This document shows, piece after piece, positions 41,855 to 51,661 of a stretch of 64,000 bases of DNA. The notes under the pieces were generated by a model. The model was not told the origin of the DNA and did no database searches. It saw only the letters and a program-made list of their open reading frames with translations. The stretch lies in the NCBI GenBank assembly GCA_900539145.1, contig UQAX01000007.1, positions 11,674 through 75,673 of the forward strand, read 5' to 3'. The first letter of the stretch is position 1. Each line of letters begins with the position of its first letter. This DNA is from an uncultured Blautia sp. (GTDB lineage Bacteria; Bacillota; Clostridia; Lachnospirales; Lachnospiraceae). The translations under genes were made by a program, and so were the position numbers.

Positions 41855-44800
41855 ATGAAAAGTAAAAGAAAGAAAAAAATATTAGCAGCCATACTTTGCA
41901 TGGTGATGGTGTTGACAAATAATTTTTCAATATTAGCAGAAGGAACAGAAGTTCCAAACGAAATTATACAGCCGGAAACACCGGAACAAATCAATGAGTC
42001 GGAAACAGAGGTGATACCGGAAGAGTCGAAGGAAGAAATGCCTGAGTCAGAAGTGACACCACAAAAACCGGAAACAGAAGAAATGCCACAGGAAGAGGCA
42101 ACACCGGAAGAACCGAAGGTAGAAGAAGTGCCGCAGGAAGAGGCAACACCGGAAAAACCAAAGACTGAAGAAGTGCCGCAGACAGAAGAAACACCAAAAG
42201 AGCTGAAATATGAAGATGAACAGGTGTCTGTTGTTGTGACAGCGGTTGAAGAGGGAGCAATTCCGACAGGAGCTACATTAAAAGTTCTTCCTATTACATT
42301 AGAAAATAATGAAACAAAGGCACAGTACGAAGATGTAGAAAAGAGAATTCAGGAAAAAGTTGCGGAAGAGGAAAAAGAAGTAGCAGGATTTCTTGCTTAT
42401 GATATTACATTTGTAGATGGCGAAGGCAACGAAATTGAGCCGAACAGCAAAGTAAAAGTTTCCATGAATTATAAAAACGCAGTGCTTCCTAACGATGTAA
42501 AAGAGAAGGGAAGCGAAAATGCAGAGGTATCTGTTCTTCACTTGGAAGAGGATGAAAATGGTAATGTAAAAGATGTTGTGGATATGAGCGAAGCAGAAAC
42601 TACGAAGGTAGATGCGCTGACTACGACAGAAGGACCGATGGTTCAGAACGTGGAGATGGAAACAGAGAGTTTTTCGGTGTTTACAATTACATGGAAAAAT
42701 TCAGAGAGAGGGTTGCTTGAAAATACATACAAAGTTAAATGGATAAACCATGGGGGTAATAGACAAATTCCAACGGTAACAATTCATTTTGTAGATGAAA
42801 ATGGTAAGAATATCTCGAAAGGAATAGGTGTAAAAGACAAAGATATTATAGTTTCCGGAAATGGTAATTTGGATGGCATTGATGGACGTCTTACCTTACA
42901 GACAATAGGAGAAAAATATAATGAACAAGCCAAAACGAAGGGATTTTATTTTGCAGAAGCACATATAGACTCTTATAAGGGAAATATTACTACAAATATT
43001 AGTTATAATCCGAATGTTAATACAGGTGGTTGGCTGTATTTGCCAAGTAATGGTGGTTGGACTAACTGGAATGGAAGAAATCCTGTCAGCCGTAATGTTT
43101 ATATGGTTTATAAGAAAATACCTGATAAATATCAAGTTGTTTGGGCAGACCAAGGTGATAATAATCATCGTCCAACAGTGACCTTACATTTTGTAGATGC
43201 AAAAGGAAATGATATTTCAAAGAAATTAAATGTAACTAATAGAACAATTCATATTCCGGGAACCGGAAACCTGAGTGGCAATAACAGCTTAAATAAGATA
43301 GGAGAAACCTATAACAATAATAGCTTGGATTTATGTTTTACAGAAGCGCATATTGACTCTTATGCCGGAACTGTTGCTACAAACATCAGTTATAATCTGT
43401 CTGCTAATCCAGCGGGCGGTTGGCTTTATCAGACATACGGCAGCGACTATATTCAATGGGATCAGCCTTCCGAAAAACTACCAAATGAACGAGATGTATA
43501 TCTGGTTTATGGAGAAAAGAAAGCCGTAGAGAAAATAAAAACATTAGATGAAACCAATCCTAACGATGCCAAGAAAATAAAAATCAACCTTTTTAATTAT
43601 AATAAATATATTAATAATACAAAAGCTGCAAACGAGGGTTTTCAATTTCACAATAGCGAACCGGGAACGGCTGTTGATGGTGCAAATAGTGTGTACCCAG
43701 ATCTCAAGTATACACATCCAAATGGTACACAGAAAGTTCATCAGGAATACCTGAAAAAGAATTTGAGCAAGGAGAATTATCCCGTACTTACAAATGGAAC
43801 TTCATTACAGTATTTATTTGATGAAACAAATGATAGGAACGAAGTAACAGCTTATAAAGGTCTGACAGGATTACTGTATAAAGAGGGAACGTATAATGTT
43901 TACGATAGTGAACGGTATCATGCACAACTGGAAGATAATAAAATAGCCGTTTATAATGCGAGATTATCACCTGCTTGGAACACATTTAGTTACGGAAACT
44001 TCCTTCCATTTAATCGGTTATCAGATAATATGTATAATGGAACAAATAACTCTGTTCCGGATGGACGAGGAAAAACAGATTTATGGTTTGGAATGAATTT
44101 AGATTTTAAATTTATGCAGCCTAAGGATGGCAAGATAGCAGATGAACCGATGGTCTTTGATTTCCGTGGGGATGATGATGTTTGGGTATTTATTGATGGT
44201 GTAAAGGTATTAGACATCGGTGGTATTCATCCGAGAAAAGCAGGAAGTATTAATTTTAACACCGGTGTGGTTAAGGTAGAAAGAATACCGGATACTACAT
44301 TACCGGAATTATATAAGGAAGCATATGTAGAGTCCTATAAAGAAAGCCATTGGGGAGAACCATCATCAAAACAGGTTGATAAATATTTGTCCGGTATCTT
44401 TAAAAAAGATGCAAATGGCAAGTATACAACTTATAAAAACTTTGACGTTCATGATTTTAAATTCTTCTATTTAGAACGTGGAGCAGGGGCGTCAAACTGC
44501 AGAATTAAATTTAATATGCCTGCAGTGAATGCGGAAGATATCATAATAAGTAAAGAAATTGAAGATTATGATGAAAATGCTTATAACGATATAGAGTTTA
44601 GCTATGAGCTATATGTAGATAATAAGTTACAAAAAGGAGCTCCGTATACATTGATTGACGCAGACGGAAAAGAAATGTCAAAGACAACAGATCCGAAGAC
44701 CGGCATATTTAAGCTGAAGCATGGGGAAAGCGCTCGTTTTTCTCAATATAAGGAAGGGCAAAAATATAAAGTAAAAGAGGTTGGTATCAGCAGCGAAACT

Positions 44801-47260
44801 TATGATCAGGTAACAATCCAATCTTCCGGTGTGGTAGATGCTGACAAGCATGATATATCAGATAATGATAACTCTGCTGAAAGTAAAGATCTTACAGTTG
44901 GTGAAAATCCTAGTGTTAAATTTTTAAATCGCTGTGCAGTGACGAATATACAGCAACTGATTATTGAGAAAAAGCTGGAAAATGGAAATAGCGAAGACGC
45001 CTATAATATGCGAGTAACTGTCGGTGGAAAACCGTATCGTGGATATTATAAGGTTGGAGATAATTATGACGCTGCAATGGAGGCAGACGGTGTAAGAACA
45101 GAGAATGGAATTATTCCTTTGAAAGCTAATCAGGTGGCTGTTATATTGGGAAATGTTTCCCGCATAGATAATGGAAAAGTGAAACGTGGTTTTCCGTCAG
45201 GTACAAGCTTTAAAGTAGAGGAATTACTTTCTGATGAGGAAACTTATATAGCTCCACATTATGAAATCGTGGAAGGTACGGCAGATGATAGAAATACCGA
45301 AGATGGATTTGAAAACAGCGGGTACGCATCAGGAAAGATTACTTTAGAAAAAGATGCCGAAGTAATAGTTACGAACACTTTGAAAGGAACAGCGCCTGAT
45401 CCGGACGAACCGGAAGATGTTTTACATCATAAATATATCGACTATCTTGGAAGTGGTGAAAATACACAAACAAGCTTAAGCGGAGAGGAATTTTACCGAT
45501 TATATCTGGATGTAAAAGGTGTTCCCAATATTAAACCGGAGCCGGCGGACATTGTACTTGTATTAGATTATTCAAGTAGCATGGGCAGTGGTTTTGATAA
45601 TAAAAATAAACATGATAGGTTTCATTATGTAAAAGAGTCGGCAAGACTTGCAGTAGAAACATTGCTGCCAAAGGGCAGCGAGAACCGTGTGGGAATTGTA
45701 TGGTTTGATAGAAAAGCAAATGATAAGGAATTTAATGTTGATTTTACAAATGACAAAAATACATTGTTGACGAATATTGAAAAGAAGGCTTGGGATAGTG
45801 GAACTAATTATCAAGCGGCATTTTGGAATGCGCAGGATATGTTGGAAGAACAGAGTAGTCCCGAGCGGAAAAAGTTTGTAATCTTTGTTACGGATGGAGA
45901 ACCATATGATTACTATAATAGTACAAAAGACCAGCAAAAGGACAGGTATTTAGTGCATGACCCAGAGAAGGCAAAAGAAGCGGCAAAAGAAGCAGCAAAA
46001 CTATTTAAAGGTTTAAGTGGTTTTTACGCAGTATCAGTAGGCAATAAGGGTGGAACCACCTTCTTGCAAGAAAAGATTGTTCCAGCAGTACCGGCAGCGA
46101 TTAAAAAGGTGATAGGCGCTGATAGTACAGCAGAACTTGAGAAGGCATTCAATGTATTTTTAGGCTCTATTACAAAACAAATTGGCAACGTGACTATCAC
46201 GGATACATTAAGTGACTATGTAGATTTCGTTGACGAAACAGGTAATTCTTTAGAACAATATTTAGAACAATATGCAAATGAAAAAGGAATTATTGAAGGT
46301 AAACAGGACGATAGGCTTGCTGTTAAGTTAGGCTTAAAGGTTCAGCAGTATGATTATGACAAATTTGATGATGATGACACAAATAAGACAGAGTATGATA
46401 AGCATACAGGAATTAAAGATGCACAGGATTACACAGGGGAATATACATACACCATTGATTTGAAGACGAAAAAAATCACTGTAAACTTAGGAAAGGATTA
46501 TTTCCTTGAAAGAGATAAGGTGTATACGATTTCCTTTAATGTGAAACTGACAGAGGCTGCTACTCAGGAAGCCGTAGATGTTAAGGGTACGATAGGTGAT
46601 GCAAATACAGATTATCCGGGGAATGATACAAGTTCAGGTGAAAAAGGGTTATATTCCAATACAGAAGCAAAGATTTCCTTTGAAAGAGTAAAGGATGGAG
46701 AAATAAAACCGGATGAACTTACATATGAAAAACCGGTTGTTCAGCCTTATGAGCGTGTAAAATGGGATATTGTTAAGGTAAATGAAGCAGATACAATACG
46801 CCTTAAAGGTGCAGAATTCCATTTGTATCAGAAAGATAGCGAACTCCAAACTCCTGTTTATAAAGGAATATCTGATGAAAATGGTGTTGTTAAGTGGGAA
46901 AAATTAGAAAACAATAGTAATAAACCACTAAACTCATCGGAAGAGATTGAAAAAGGAACATATATTTTATCAGAAGTGAAAGCACCTGTGGGATATACTT
47001 TATCCGGCAAGAAATGGGAAGTAACGATTTCTGTAAAAGGTGGTATGCCGGTGATAAAAGAACAAGATGGAATACCTGTTAAAATGGAACAGGATGAGAA
47101 TGGTGTATTTATTATGAAAGTTCATAATAAAGCGGTTTACGAACTCCCATCTTCCGGCGGACATGGAACTTTTGTATATACGATTGGCGGTACACTGCTT
47201 TTAATGGCAGCAGCGCTTCTCTTATATAAAATGAAACGCGAGGAGGTGCTGAAAAGTTAA
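41855..47260 (+). CDS. Giant sortase-anchored VWA/SpaA adhesin, probable pilus tip
   Basis: This is a 1,801-residue cell-surface protein. The signal peptide (about 1-29) is followed by Glu/Pro repeats (about 68-112), a stalk domain, and two tandem copies of a 120-residue domain (about 285-410 and 425-555, both with EAHIDSY and TNISYN). A fibro-slime/PA14-like domain follows (FRGDDDVWVFIDGVKVLDIG, about 770-790). A von Willebrand A domain has MIDAS DYSSSMGSG and VTDGEPY (about 1228-1442). A C-terminal SpaA/CnaB domain has the E-box YILSEVKAPVGY, and the sorting signal LPSSG lies at about 1764-1768, before a membrane helix and KMKREE tail. VWA plus CnaB in one large first gene of a pilus operon is the usual make-up of tip adhesins. 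Confidence 0.93.
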   Translation: MKSKRKKKILAAILCMVMVLTNNFSILAEGTEVPNEIIQPETPEQINESETEVIPEESKEEMPESEVTPQKPETEEMPQEEATPEEPKVEEVPQEEATPEKPKTEEVPQTEETPKELKYEDEQVSVVVTAVEEGAIPTGATLKVLPITLENNETKAQYEDVEKRIQEKVAEEEKEVAGFLAYDITFVDGEGNEIEPNSKVKVSMNYKNAVLPNDVKEKGSENAEVSVLHLEEDENGNVKDVVDMSEAETTKVDALTTTEGPMVQNVEMETESFSVFTITWKNSERGLLENTYKVKWINHGGNRQIPTVTIHFVDENGKNISKGIGVKDKDIIVSGNGNLDGIDGRLTLQTIGEKYNEQAKTKGFYFAEAHIDSYKGNITTNISYNPNVNTGGWLYLPSNGGWTNWNGRNPVSRNVYMVYKKIPDKYQVVWADQGDNNHRPTVTLHFVDAKGNDISKKLNVTNRTIHIPGTGNLSGNNSLNKIGETYNNNSLDLCFTEAHIDSYAGTVATNISYNLSANPAGGWLYQTYGSDYIQWDQPSEKLPNERDVYLVYGEKKAVEKIKTLDETNPNDAKKIKINLFNYNKYINNTKAANEGFQFHNSEPGTAVDGANSVYPDLKYTHPNGTQKVHQEYLKKNLSKENYPVLTNGTSLQYLFDETNDRNEVTAYKGLTGLLYKEGTYNVYDSERYHAQLEDNKIAVYNARLSPAWNTFSYGNFLPFNRLSDNMYNGTNNSVPDGRGKTDLWFGMNLDFKFMQPKDGKIADEPMVFDFRGDDDVWVFIDGVKVLDIGGIHPRKAGSINFNTGVVKVERIPDTTLPELYKEAYVESYKESHWGEPSSKQVDKYLSGIFKKDANGKYTTYKNFDVHDFKFFYLERGAGASNCRIKFNMPAVNAEDIIISKEIEDYDENAYNDIEFSYELYVDNKLQKGAPYTLIDADGKEMSKTTDPKTGIFKLKHGESARFSQYKEGQKYKVKEVGISSETYDQVTIQSSGVVDADKHDISDNDNSAESKDLTVGENPSVKFLNRCAVTNIQQLIIEKKLENGNSEDAYNMRVTVGGKPYRGYYKVGDNYDAAMEADGVRTENGIIPLKANQVAVILGNVSRIDNGKVKRGFPSGTSFKVEELLSDEETYIAPHYEIVEGTADDRNTEDGFENSGYASGKITLEKDAEVIVTNTLKGTAPDPDEPEDVLHHKYIDYLGSGENTQTSLSGEEFYRLYLDVKGVPNIKPEPADIVLVLDYSSSMGSGFDNKNKHDRFHYVKESARLAVETLLPKGSENRVGIVWFDRKANDKEFNVDFTNDKNTLLTNIEKKAWDSGTNYQAAFWNAQDMLEEQSSPERKKFVIFVTDGEPYDYYNSTKDQQKDRYLVHDPEKAKEAAKEAAKLFKGLSGFYAVSVGNKGGTTFLQEKIVPAVPAAIKKVIGADSTAELEKAFNVFLGSITKQIGNVTITDTLSDYVDFVDETGNSLEQYLEQYANEKGIIEGKQDDRLAVKLGLKVQQYDYDKFDDDDTNKTEYDKHTGIKDAQDYTGEYTYTIDLKTKKITVNLGKDYFLERDKVYTISFNVKLTEAATQEAVDVKGTIGDANTDYPGNDTSSGEKGLYSNTEAKISFERVKDGEIKPDELTYEKPVVQPYERVKWDIVKVNEADTIRLKGAEFHLYQKDSELQTPVYKGISDENGVVKWEKLENNSNKPLNSSEEIEKGTYILSEVKAPVGYTLSGKKWEVTISVKGGMPVIKEQDGIPVKMEQDENGVFIMKVHNKAVYELPSSGGHGTFVYTIGGTLLLMAAALLLYKMKREEVLKS
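42056..42190 (+). repeat. Three 45-bp repeats encoding a Glu/Pro stalk
   Basis: Three successive 15-residue units of the form TPxxPxxEExPQEEx, starting TPQKP, TPEEP and TPEKP, are followed by a partial fourth (TPKELK). The DNA units are closely similar, so copy number may vary by slippage. Confidence 0.85.
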
Positions 47261-47277
47261 GAATACTAAACTTTTTA

Positions 47278-47292
47278 GCGACTCCGGGTCGC
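47278..47292 (+). other. Small intercistronic hairpin between adhesin and pilin genes
   Basis: GCGAC pairs with GTCGC around a 5-base loop, with no T-run. It may mark an mRNA 5' end or processing point for the abundant pilin message. Confidence 0.4.
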
Positions 47293-47370
47293 AGCAACAA
47301 CAAAAATTACATCGGAAGTAAAAGATGTAAAATATAAGAGGGAGAACCTCAAAGAAAAGGAGAAAAAATT

Positions 47371-48804
47371 ATGAAGAAAATTAAAAAAGTATTAGCATTG
47401 TTAGTAGCAATGGTAATGGTTATGGGAATGACCATGACGACAATGGCAGCGCCCCAGAAAGATGAGGCAACAATTACAATTAAGAATGAGAATGGAGATA
47501 TTCTTGCAGGAGCACAACTTTCTTATGTACAGGTTATTAAAGCAGATCAGACCACACGTACAGGTTGGGCATTTACATCAGAAGCGATTAAAGAAGCATA
47601 TTTAGAAGCCTTTAATGAAAAAGATGATCAGGTAGTTATTGACCAGTTAATTGCCTATGCAGCAAAAGCAGAGAATGCAGCGACAAGTGAAGAAATTGCA
47701 AAAGCTTTAAGTAATGTAGTAAATAGCAAAGACGTTCAGTATACTCCAATGTCCAATCCACAGACAGTAGATAAGGCTGGTGTATATGCAGTTAAAGCAG
47801 TACAGGAAGGCTATACATATAATAATATGGCTGCTTATGTAGGATTTGGCACAGAACAGGGAGATTACCCATCTCTTACAAATGTTGAATTAACAGCTAA
47901 AAGAACACCTACGGACGTAACAAAAGAAGCAACAGACCCAGATAAAGTAGTGGCTATTGGAGATATCGTAACTTATACAATTGAAACAACTGTACCATAT
48001 ATTGATCCAAATGCAACTAATAGAAGTTTTAAAGTGTGGGATAAAATTTCAGGAGCAGAATATTACTTTGAGGGTGAAGGAAGCCATTTCAGCATTGTTA
48101 TGGGTGACTTTGATAATGTATACGGTACAGAATTACTCGAAGAAAAAACAGCAACAGGATTTACTGCTAATCTTTCTGATTTTATTCTTCCGGATAATGG
48201 AAATGCAGGAAAGAAAGTTTTAATCACATATACTGCTAAAGTGACAGCACAGACTGTTGAAAATGAGACAGGAAACAATATCAGTGGTACCGAAGTAGAT
48301 AGTGATAACGAAAACGTTTATACAGGTTCTATTACACTTACAAAATATAATGAAGATAAATCAAAGAAGCTTTCAGGTGCAGGATTTGAAGTTCGCAAAG
48401 ACGGAAGCGATGAGGCCTTAACATTCAAAAAGCTTGGTGATGGAAGTTATGAATATGATCCAAACGGCAAGATTATAGAAGTATTTACAGGTAAAGAAGG
48501 TATTTTAACTGTAAGTGGATTAGATGCAGGAACATATAACTTCAAAGAAACAACAGCTCCAGAAGGATATCACATTAAAAATGATCCAGATGGTGTGGAT
48601 GCAACAGCTACATTAGTATTAGAAGGTGATAAGACAGAAGCTGAAGCAATCTTAACAGCCGGAACAGAACTGACTAATACAAAACTTTCTTCTCTTCCAT
48701 CTACAGGTGGTATTGGTACAACAATCTTCACAATCGGTGGTTGTGTAATCATGATTGCAGCAGCAGGTTTATTCTTTGCTAGCCGCAAAAAAGAAAACAA
48801 ATAA
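47371..48804 (+). CDS. Sortase-polymerised backbone pilin, SpaH/EbpC-like
   Basis: This is a 477-residue pilin with signal peptide ending TTMAA (about 1-27). An N-terminal domain shows TIKNENGDILAGAQLSYVQV and GVYAVKAVQEGYTYNNM. A middle isopeptide domain holds VAIGDIVTYTIETTVPYIDP, with candidate pilin lysines in ELTAKRTPTDVTK. The C-terminal CnaB domain has SITLTKYNEDKSKKLSGAGF and the E-box YNFKETTAPEGY. It ends with LPSTGG, a membrane helix and SRKKENK. Class C sortases encoded next would join the Thr of LPSTG to a lysine of the next subunit. Codon use suggests high expression. The canonical YPKN pilin motif is not seen. Confidence 0.92.
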   Translation: MKKIKKVLALLVAMVMVMGMTMTTMAAPQKDEATITIKNENGDILAGAQLSYVQVIKADQTTRTGWAFTSEAIKEAYLEAFNEKDDQVVIDQLIAYAAKAENAATSEEIAKALSNVVNSKDVQYTPMSNPQTVDKAGVYAVKAVQEGYTYNNMAAYVGFGTEQGDYPSLTNVELTAKRTPTDVTKEATDPDKVVAIGDIVTYTIETTVPYIDPNATNRSFKVWDKISGAEYYFEGEGSHFSIVMGDFDNVYGTELLEEKTATGFTANLSDFILPDNGNAGKKVLITYTAKVTAQTVENETGNNISGTEVDSDNENVYTGSITLTKYNEDKSKKLSGAGFEVRKDGSDEALTFKKLGDGSYEYDPNGKIIEVFTGKEGILTVSGLDAGTYNFKETTAPEGYHIKNDPDGVDATATLVLEGDKTEAEAILTAGTELTNTKLSSLPSTGGIGTTIFTIGGCVIMIAAAGLFFASRKKENK

Positions 48805-48826
48805 TCATAATTTTTAACACAAACTC

Positions 48827-48860
48827 ATAAGCTGGGGCGGTAACCCGCCCCGGCTCTTAT
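48827..48860 (+). other. Strong GC hairpin between pilin and sortase genes
   Basis: AGCTGGGGCGG pairs with CCGCCCCGGCT around TAAC, an 11-base stem. It is followed by TTATAAAA rather than a long T-run. It probably acts as partial terminator and 3' stabiliser, so that pilin mRNA exceeds sortase mRNA. Confidence 0.75.
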
Positions 48861-48888
48861 AAAAAATACAACAATAAGGAGAACCCGG

Positions 48889-49761
48889 ATGAAGAAAAAA
48901 ATTACTACTATAACAATTTGCATAATGTTTTTAGCCGGTTTGTCCTTGCTGCTGTATCCATTTATTTCCAATCAGTGGAATACTTACAGACAGAAGCGAC
49001 TTATCAGCAGCTATGATGAACAGGTTGCCAAGAAAGAGGAAGCAGGGGAGATTGATTATAATAAAGAATGGTCAGAAGCAACAGCTTACAATGAAGCGCT
49101 TTTGCCGAGTATTTTGCCCGACTCTTTTGCAGTAGCAGAAGCTTCTGAAGAGGATGATGAAGAATATATGTCCAGCCTGAATTTAAACGGCGATGGAATG
49201 ATGGGATATGTGGAAATTCCTAAGATTGATGTAAAAGTTCCGGTTTACCATACCACGGAAAAAGAGGTACTGGAAAAAGCCGCAGGGCATCTGGAGGGAA
49301 GCTCTCTTCCGGTAGGGGGAGAAAGCACACATTCTGTAATATCCGCTCATCGAGGACTTCCAAGCGCCAAATTATTTACAGACTTGGATAAGCTGGAAAA
49401 GGGAGACCATTTCCTGATTTCAGTTTTGGATGATACTCTTTGCTATGAGGTAGATAAGATTTCTGTGGTAGAACCTACGGAAACAGACGGGCTTGAAGTA
49501 GAAGAAGGTCAGGATTTGGTAACACTTCTTACCTGTACGCCTTATGGCGTAAACAGTCAGAGACTTCTGGTTCGCGGACACAGAGTATCTTTTGAAGAAG
49601 TTGAAATGGAAGAAGCTCCGAAAGGTTTGCTTGGAGGAACAAGTCTTTACACCAATTATTTACTTTGGGTAGTTGTAGGACTTGCGGTGACAGGAATTTT
49701 TATTGCCGGTCTTTATACTTATAATAAGAAGAAAAATTCAGATAAGCAGAAAGAGGATTGA
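48889..49761 (+). CDS. Class C sortase (first of tandem pair)
   Basis: This 290-residue membrane transpeptidase polymerises pilin subunits. The N-terminal signal anchor (TICIMFLAGLSLLLYPFIS) and a C-terminal membrane helix (YLLWVVVGLAVTGIFIAGLY) are typical of class C. Catalytic residues are the His in STHSVISAHRGLPSAKLF, the Cys in VTLLTCTPYGVNSQRLLVRG and the Arg in that block. The lid region before the catalytic domain is present. The next gene overlaps by 4 bases and encodes a close relative. One may polymerise the backbone and the other attach the tip or the accessory subunits. Confidence 0.94.
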   Translation: MKKKITTITICIMFLAGLSLLLYPFISNQWNTYRQKRLISSYDEQVAKKEEAGEIDYNKEWSEATAYNEALLPSILPDSFAVAEASEEDDEEYMSSLNLNGDGMMGYVEIPKIDVKVPVYHTTEKEVLEKAAGHLEGSSLPVGGESTHSVISAHRGLPSAKLFTDLDKLEKGDHFLISVLDDTLCYEVDKISVVEPTETDGLEVEEGQDLVTLLTCTPYGVNSQRLLVRGHRVSFEEVEMEEAPKGLLGGTSLYTNYLLWVVVGLAVTGIFIAGLYTYNKKKNSDKQKED

Positions 49762-50633
49762 CTATGAAACGAAAGATTTCAAATATTCTGTTTGGTCTGA
49801 TGTTTTCAATAGGATTTGGGGTACTTGTTTATCCGACAGTATCAGACCAGTGGAACACATATCGACAAAATAAACTGATTTCGAATTATGAGTCTGCCGT
49901 GGAAGAGATGACAGAGGTAGATTTTACAGAAGAATGGGAAAAGGCAAAAGCCTTTGATGCAGCTCTGGCGCAGAATAATCTGTACGGAGATGTGTTCGGA
50001 GAAGATAAGGGAGAACTGGAAAATACAGAATACTGGCAGGTATTAAATGTAGCAAATGACGGTATTATGGGATATCTTTCCATACCAAAGATTAATGTGA
50101 AAAACGCCATTTATCACGGAACAGGCGATAAAGTGTTACAGACAGGTATCGGTCACTTAAACGGAACTAAGCTTCCCATAGGCGGCGAGAGTACACACAG
50201 CGTACTGGCTGCTCATCGAGGGCTTCCCACAGCCCGTCTGTTTACCGATATTGACCAGCTGAAGAAAGGCGATATGTTTTATATCCACGTTTTAGATGAA
50301 GTATTGGCTTATCAGGTGGACCAAATTTTAGATATGGTGGATAAGGATGACCATGAAACGCTGGAAGGCGCATTACAGATTGAGGAAGGGAAGGATCAGG
50401 TGACACTATTTACCTGTACCCCTTACGGAGTGAATTCTCACAGACTTCTGGTTCGTGGAACAAGGGTTCCGTATAACGGAGAGGAAGAAGTCGAGACGTC
50501 CGTAGCGGAAACCATGTTGAAGACAATACAAAATTATTATATGATATATTTGATATTAGGATTATCCATAACATTTTTAGTGATACTTTTCATGAGATTT
50601 TTATTTAAGAGAAAAGACAGAAAGCGGAAATGA
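49758..50633 (+). CDS. Class C sortase (second of tandem pair)
   Basis: This 291-residue paralogue of the preceding sortase has the same layout: signal anchor, WNTYRQNKLISNYESAV, catalytic His in STHSVLAAHRGLPTARLF and Cys in VTLFTCTPYGVNSHRLLVRG. A C-terminal helix is followed by a basic tail. Translation is coupled through an ATGA overlap. The two proteins differ most in the segment before the catalytic domain, where substrate specificity (LPSTG versus LPSSG subunits) may be set. That division of labour is inferred. Confidence 0.94.
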   Translation: MTMKRKISNILFGLMFSIGFGVLVYPTVSDQWNTYRQNKLISNYESAVEEMTEVDFTEEWEKAKAFDAALAQNNLYGDVFGEDKGELENTEYWQVLNVANDGIMGYLSIPKINVKNAIYHGTGDKVLQTGIGHLNGTKLPIGGESTHSVLAAHRGLPTARLFTDIDQLKKGDMFYIHVLDEVLAYQVDQILDMVDKDDHETLEGALQIEEGKDQVTLFTCTPYGVNSHRLLVRGTRVPYNGEEEVETSVAETMLKTIQNYYMIYLILGLSITFLVILFMRFLFKRKDRKRK

Positions 50634-50650
50634 TTTTTGAAGGAGGGTAA

Positions 50651-51646
50651 ATGGTGAAGATGAGTAAGAAAATAAAAAGCATGAGCGTGTGGTTTCTCAT
50701 ATTGTCACTTGTATTGTCCGGTGCACTGTTCTTAGAGGTAAGGGCAGCCAGAGGTGTTGAGACAAACCGTAAGTGCTCTGTGACATTTGAAATAGGCGGA
50801 GACCTTGCAGGGGATTTTGAAGAGCTTTCAGAGCTGTCAATTCCTGTAAAACTGTATAAGGTTGCAGATATCAGCGAAACGGGTACTTACAAGGCGGTAA
50901 AGGGTTATGAAAGCCTTGACTTTGACAGTGTGACATCAGAAACTACGGCGGCACAGTGGGAGCAGAAAGCACAGATGGCACAGAAAATTATAGAGGATGA
51001 GCAGAAAGCTCCTGCAGCAGAAGGCGTAATTGAGAACGGAAAAGGAAAAATCAGTGATGTAGCTGTTGGTATGTATCTTGTAGCAGCAGAAGCTGTTCTT
51101 TCTCCGGAATATGAATATCAGTTTACTCCGTATTTGCTTTCACTGCCTAATAATTATCATGGTACAACAGGCAACGACGACTGGGTATATGATGTGACAA
51201 CAGGATTAAAACCAAGTCAGGAGGCACGTTTTGGAAGCCTTGTGATTGATAAGACAGTAACTTCTTTTAACGAAACACTGGGAAGCGCTACATTTGTATT
51301 CCAGATTGAAGGCGTAAAGGATGGAGAAAAGGTATACAGTGATGTGGTTTCAGCAGTATTTGACACAGCAGGAACAAAGAGTATTCTGGTAGATAAAATT
51401 CCGGCAGGAACAGAAGTGACTGTAACAGAAATTTACAGCGGCGCAAGCTACGAGCTTACCGGCGCTCCTTCTCAGACGGTTATAATAAAGGCATCCGGTG
51501 AGGGAGAAGAAAGCGTACATGTAACTTTTACAAATGAGTATAATGAGAAATTAAATGGAGGCGCTAGCGTGGTGAACCATTTTGCAAATGAAGACGGTGT
51601 CTGGACAGTAGACCAGCAGTCGGACAGCACGAAAGCAGGAGAGTAA
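50651..51646 (+). CDS. Secreted CnaB/DUF5979-like fibre protein without a sorting signal
   Basis: This 331-residue exported protein has an N-terminal signal peptide (about 8-33). A first domain resembles FctA/Spy0128-type pilins (SIPVKLYKVADISETGTYKA, GMYLVAAE). A second, CnaB/DUF5979-like domain covers about 195-300 (FGSLVIDKTVTSFNETLGSA, TVTEIYSGASYEL). No LPXTG motif or C-terminal membrane helix is present, so it is not anchored by the usual sortase route. It may be held by polymerisation into the fibre or by the TasA-like proteins encoded next. It starts after AGGAGGG. Confidence 0.82.
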   Translation: MVKMSKKIKSMSVWFLILSLVLSGALFLEVRAARGVETNRKCSVTFEIGGDLAGDFEELSELSIPVKLYKVADISETGTYKAVKGYESLDFDSVTSETTAAQWEQKAQMAQKIIEDEQKAPAAEGVIENGKGKISDVAVGMYLVAAEAVLSPEYEYQFTPYLLSLPNNYHGTTGNDDWVYDVTTGLKPSQEARFGSLVIDKTVTSFNETLGSATFVFQIEGVKDGEKVYSDVVSAVFDTAGTKSILVDKIPAGTEVTVTEIYSGASYELTGAPSQTVIIKASGEGEESVHVTFTNEYNEKLNGGASVVNHFANEDGVWTVDQQSDSTKAGE

Positions 51647-51661
51647 GGGAGGTACAGGACC

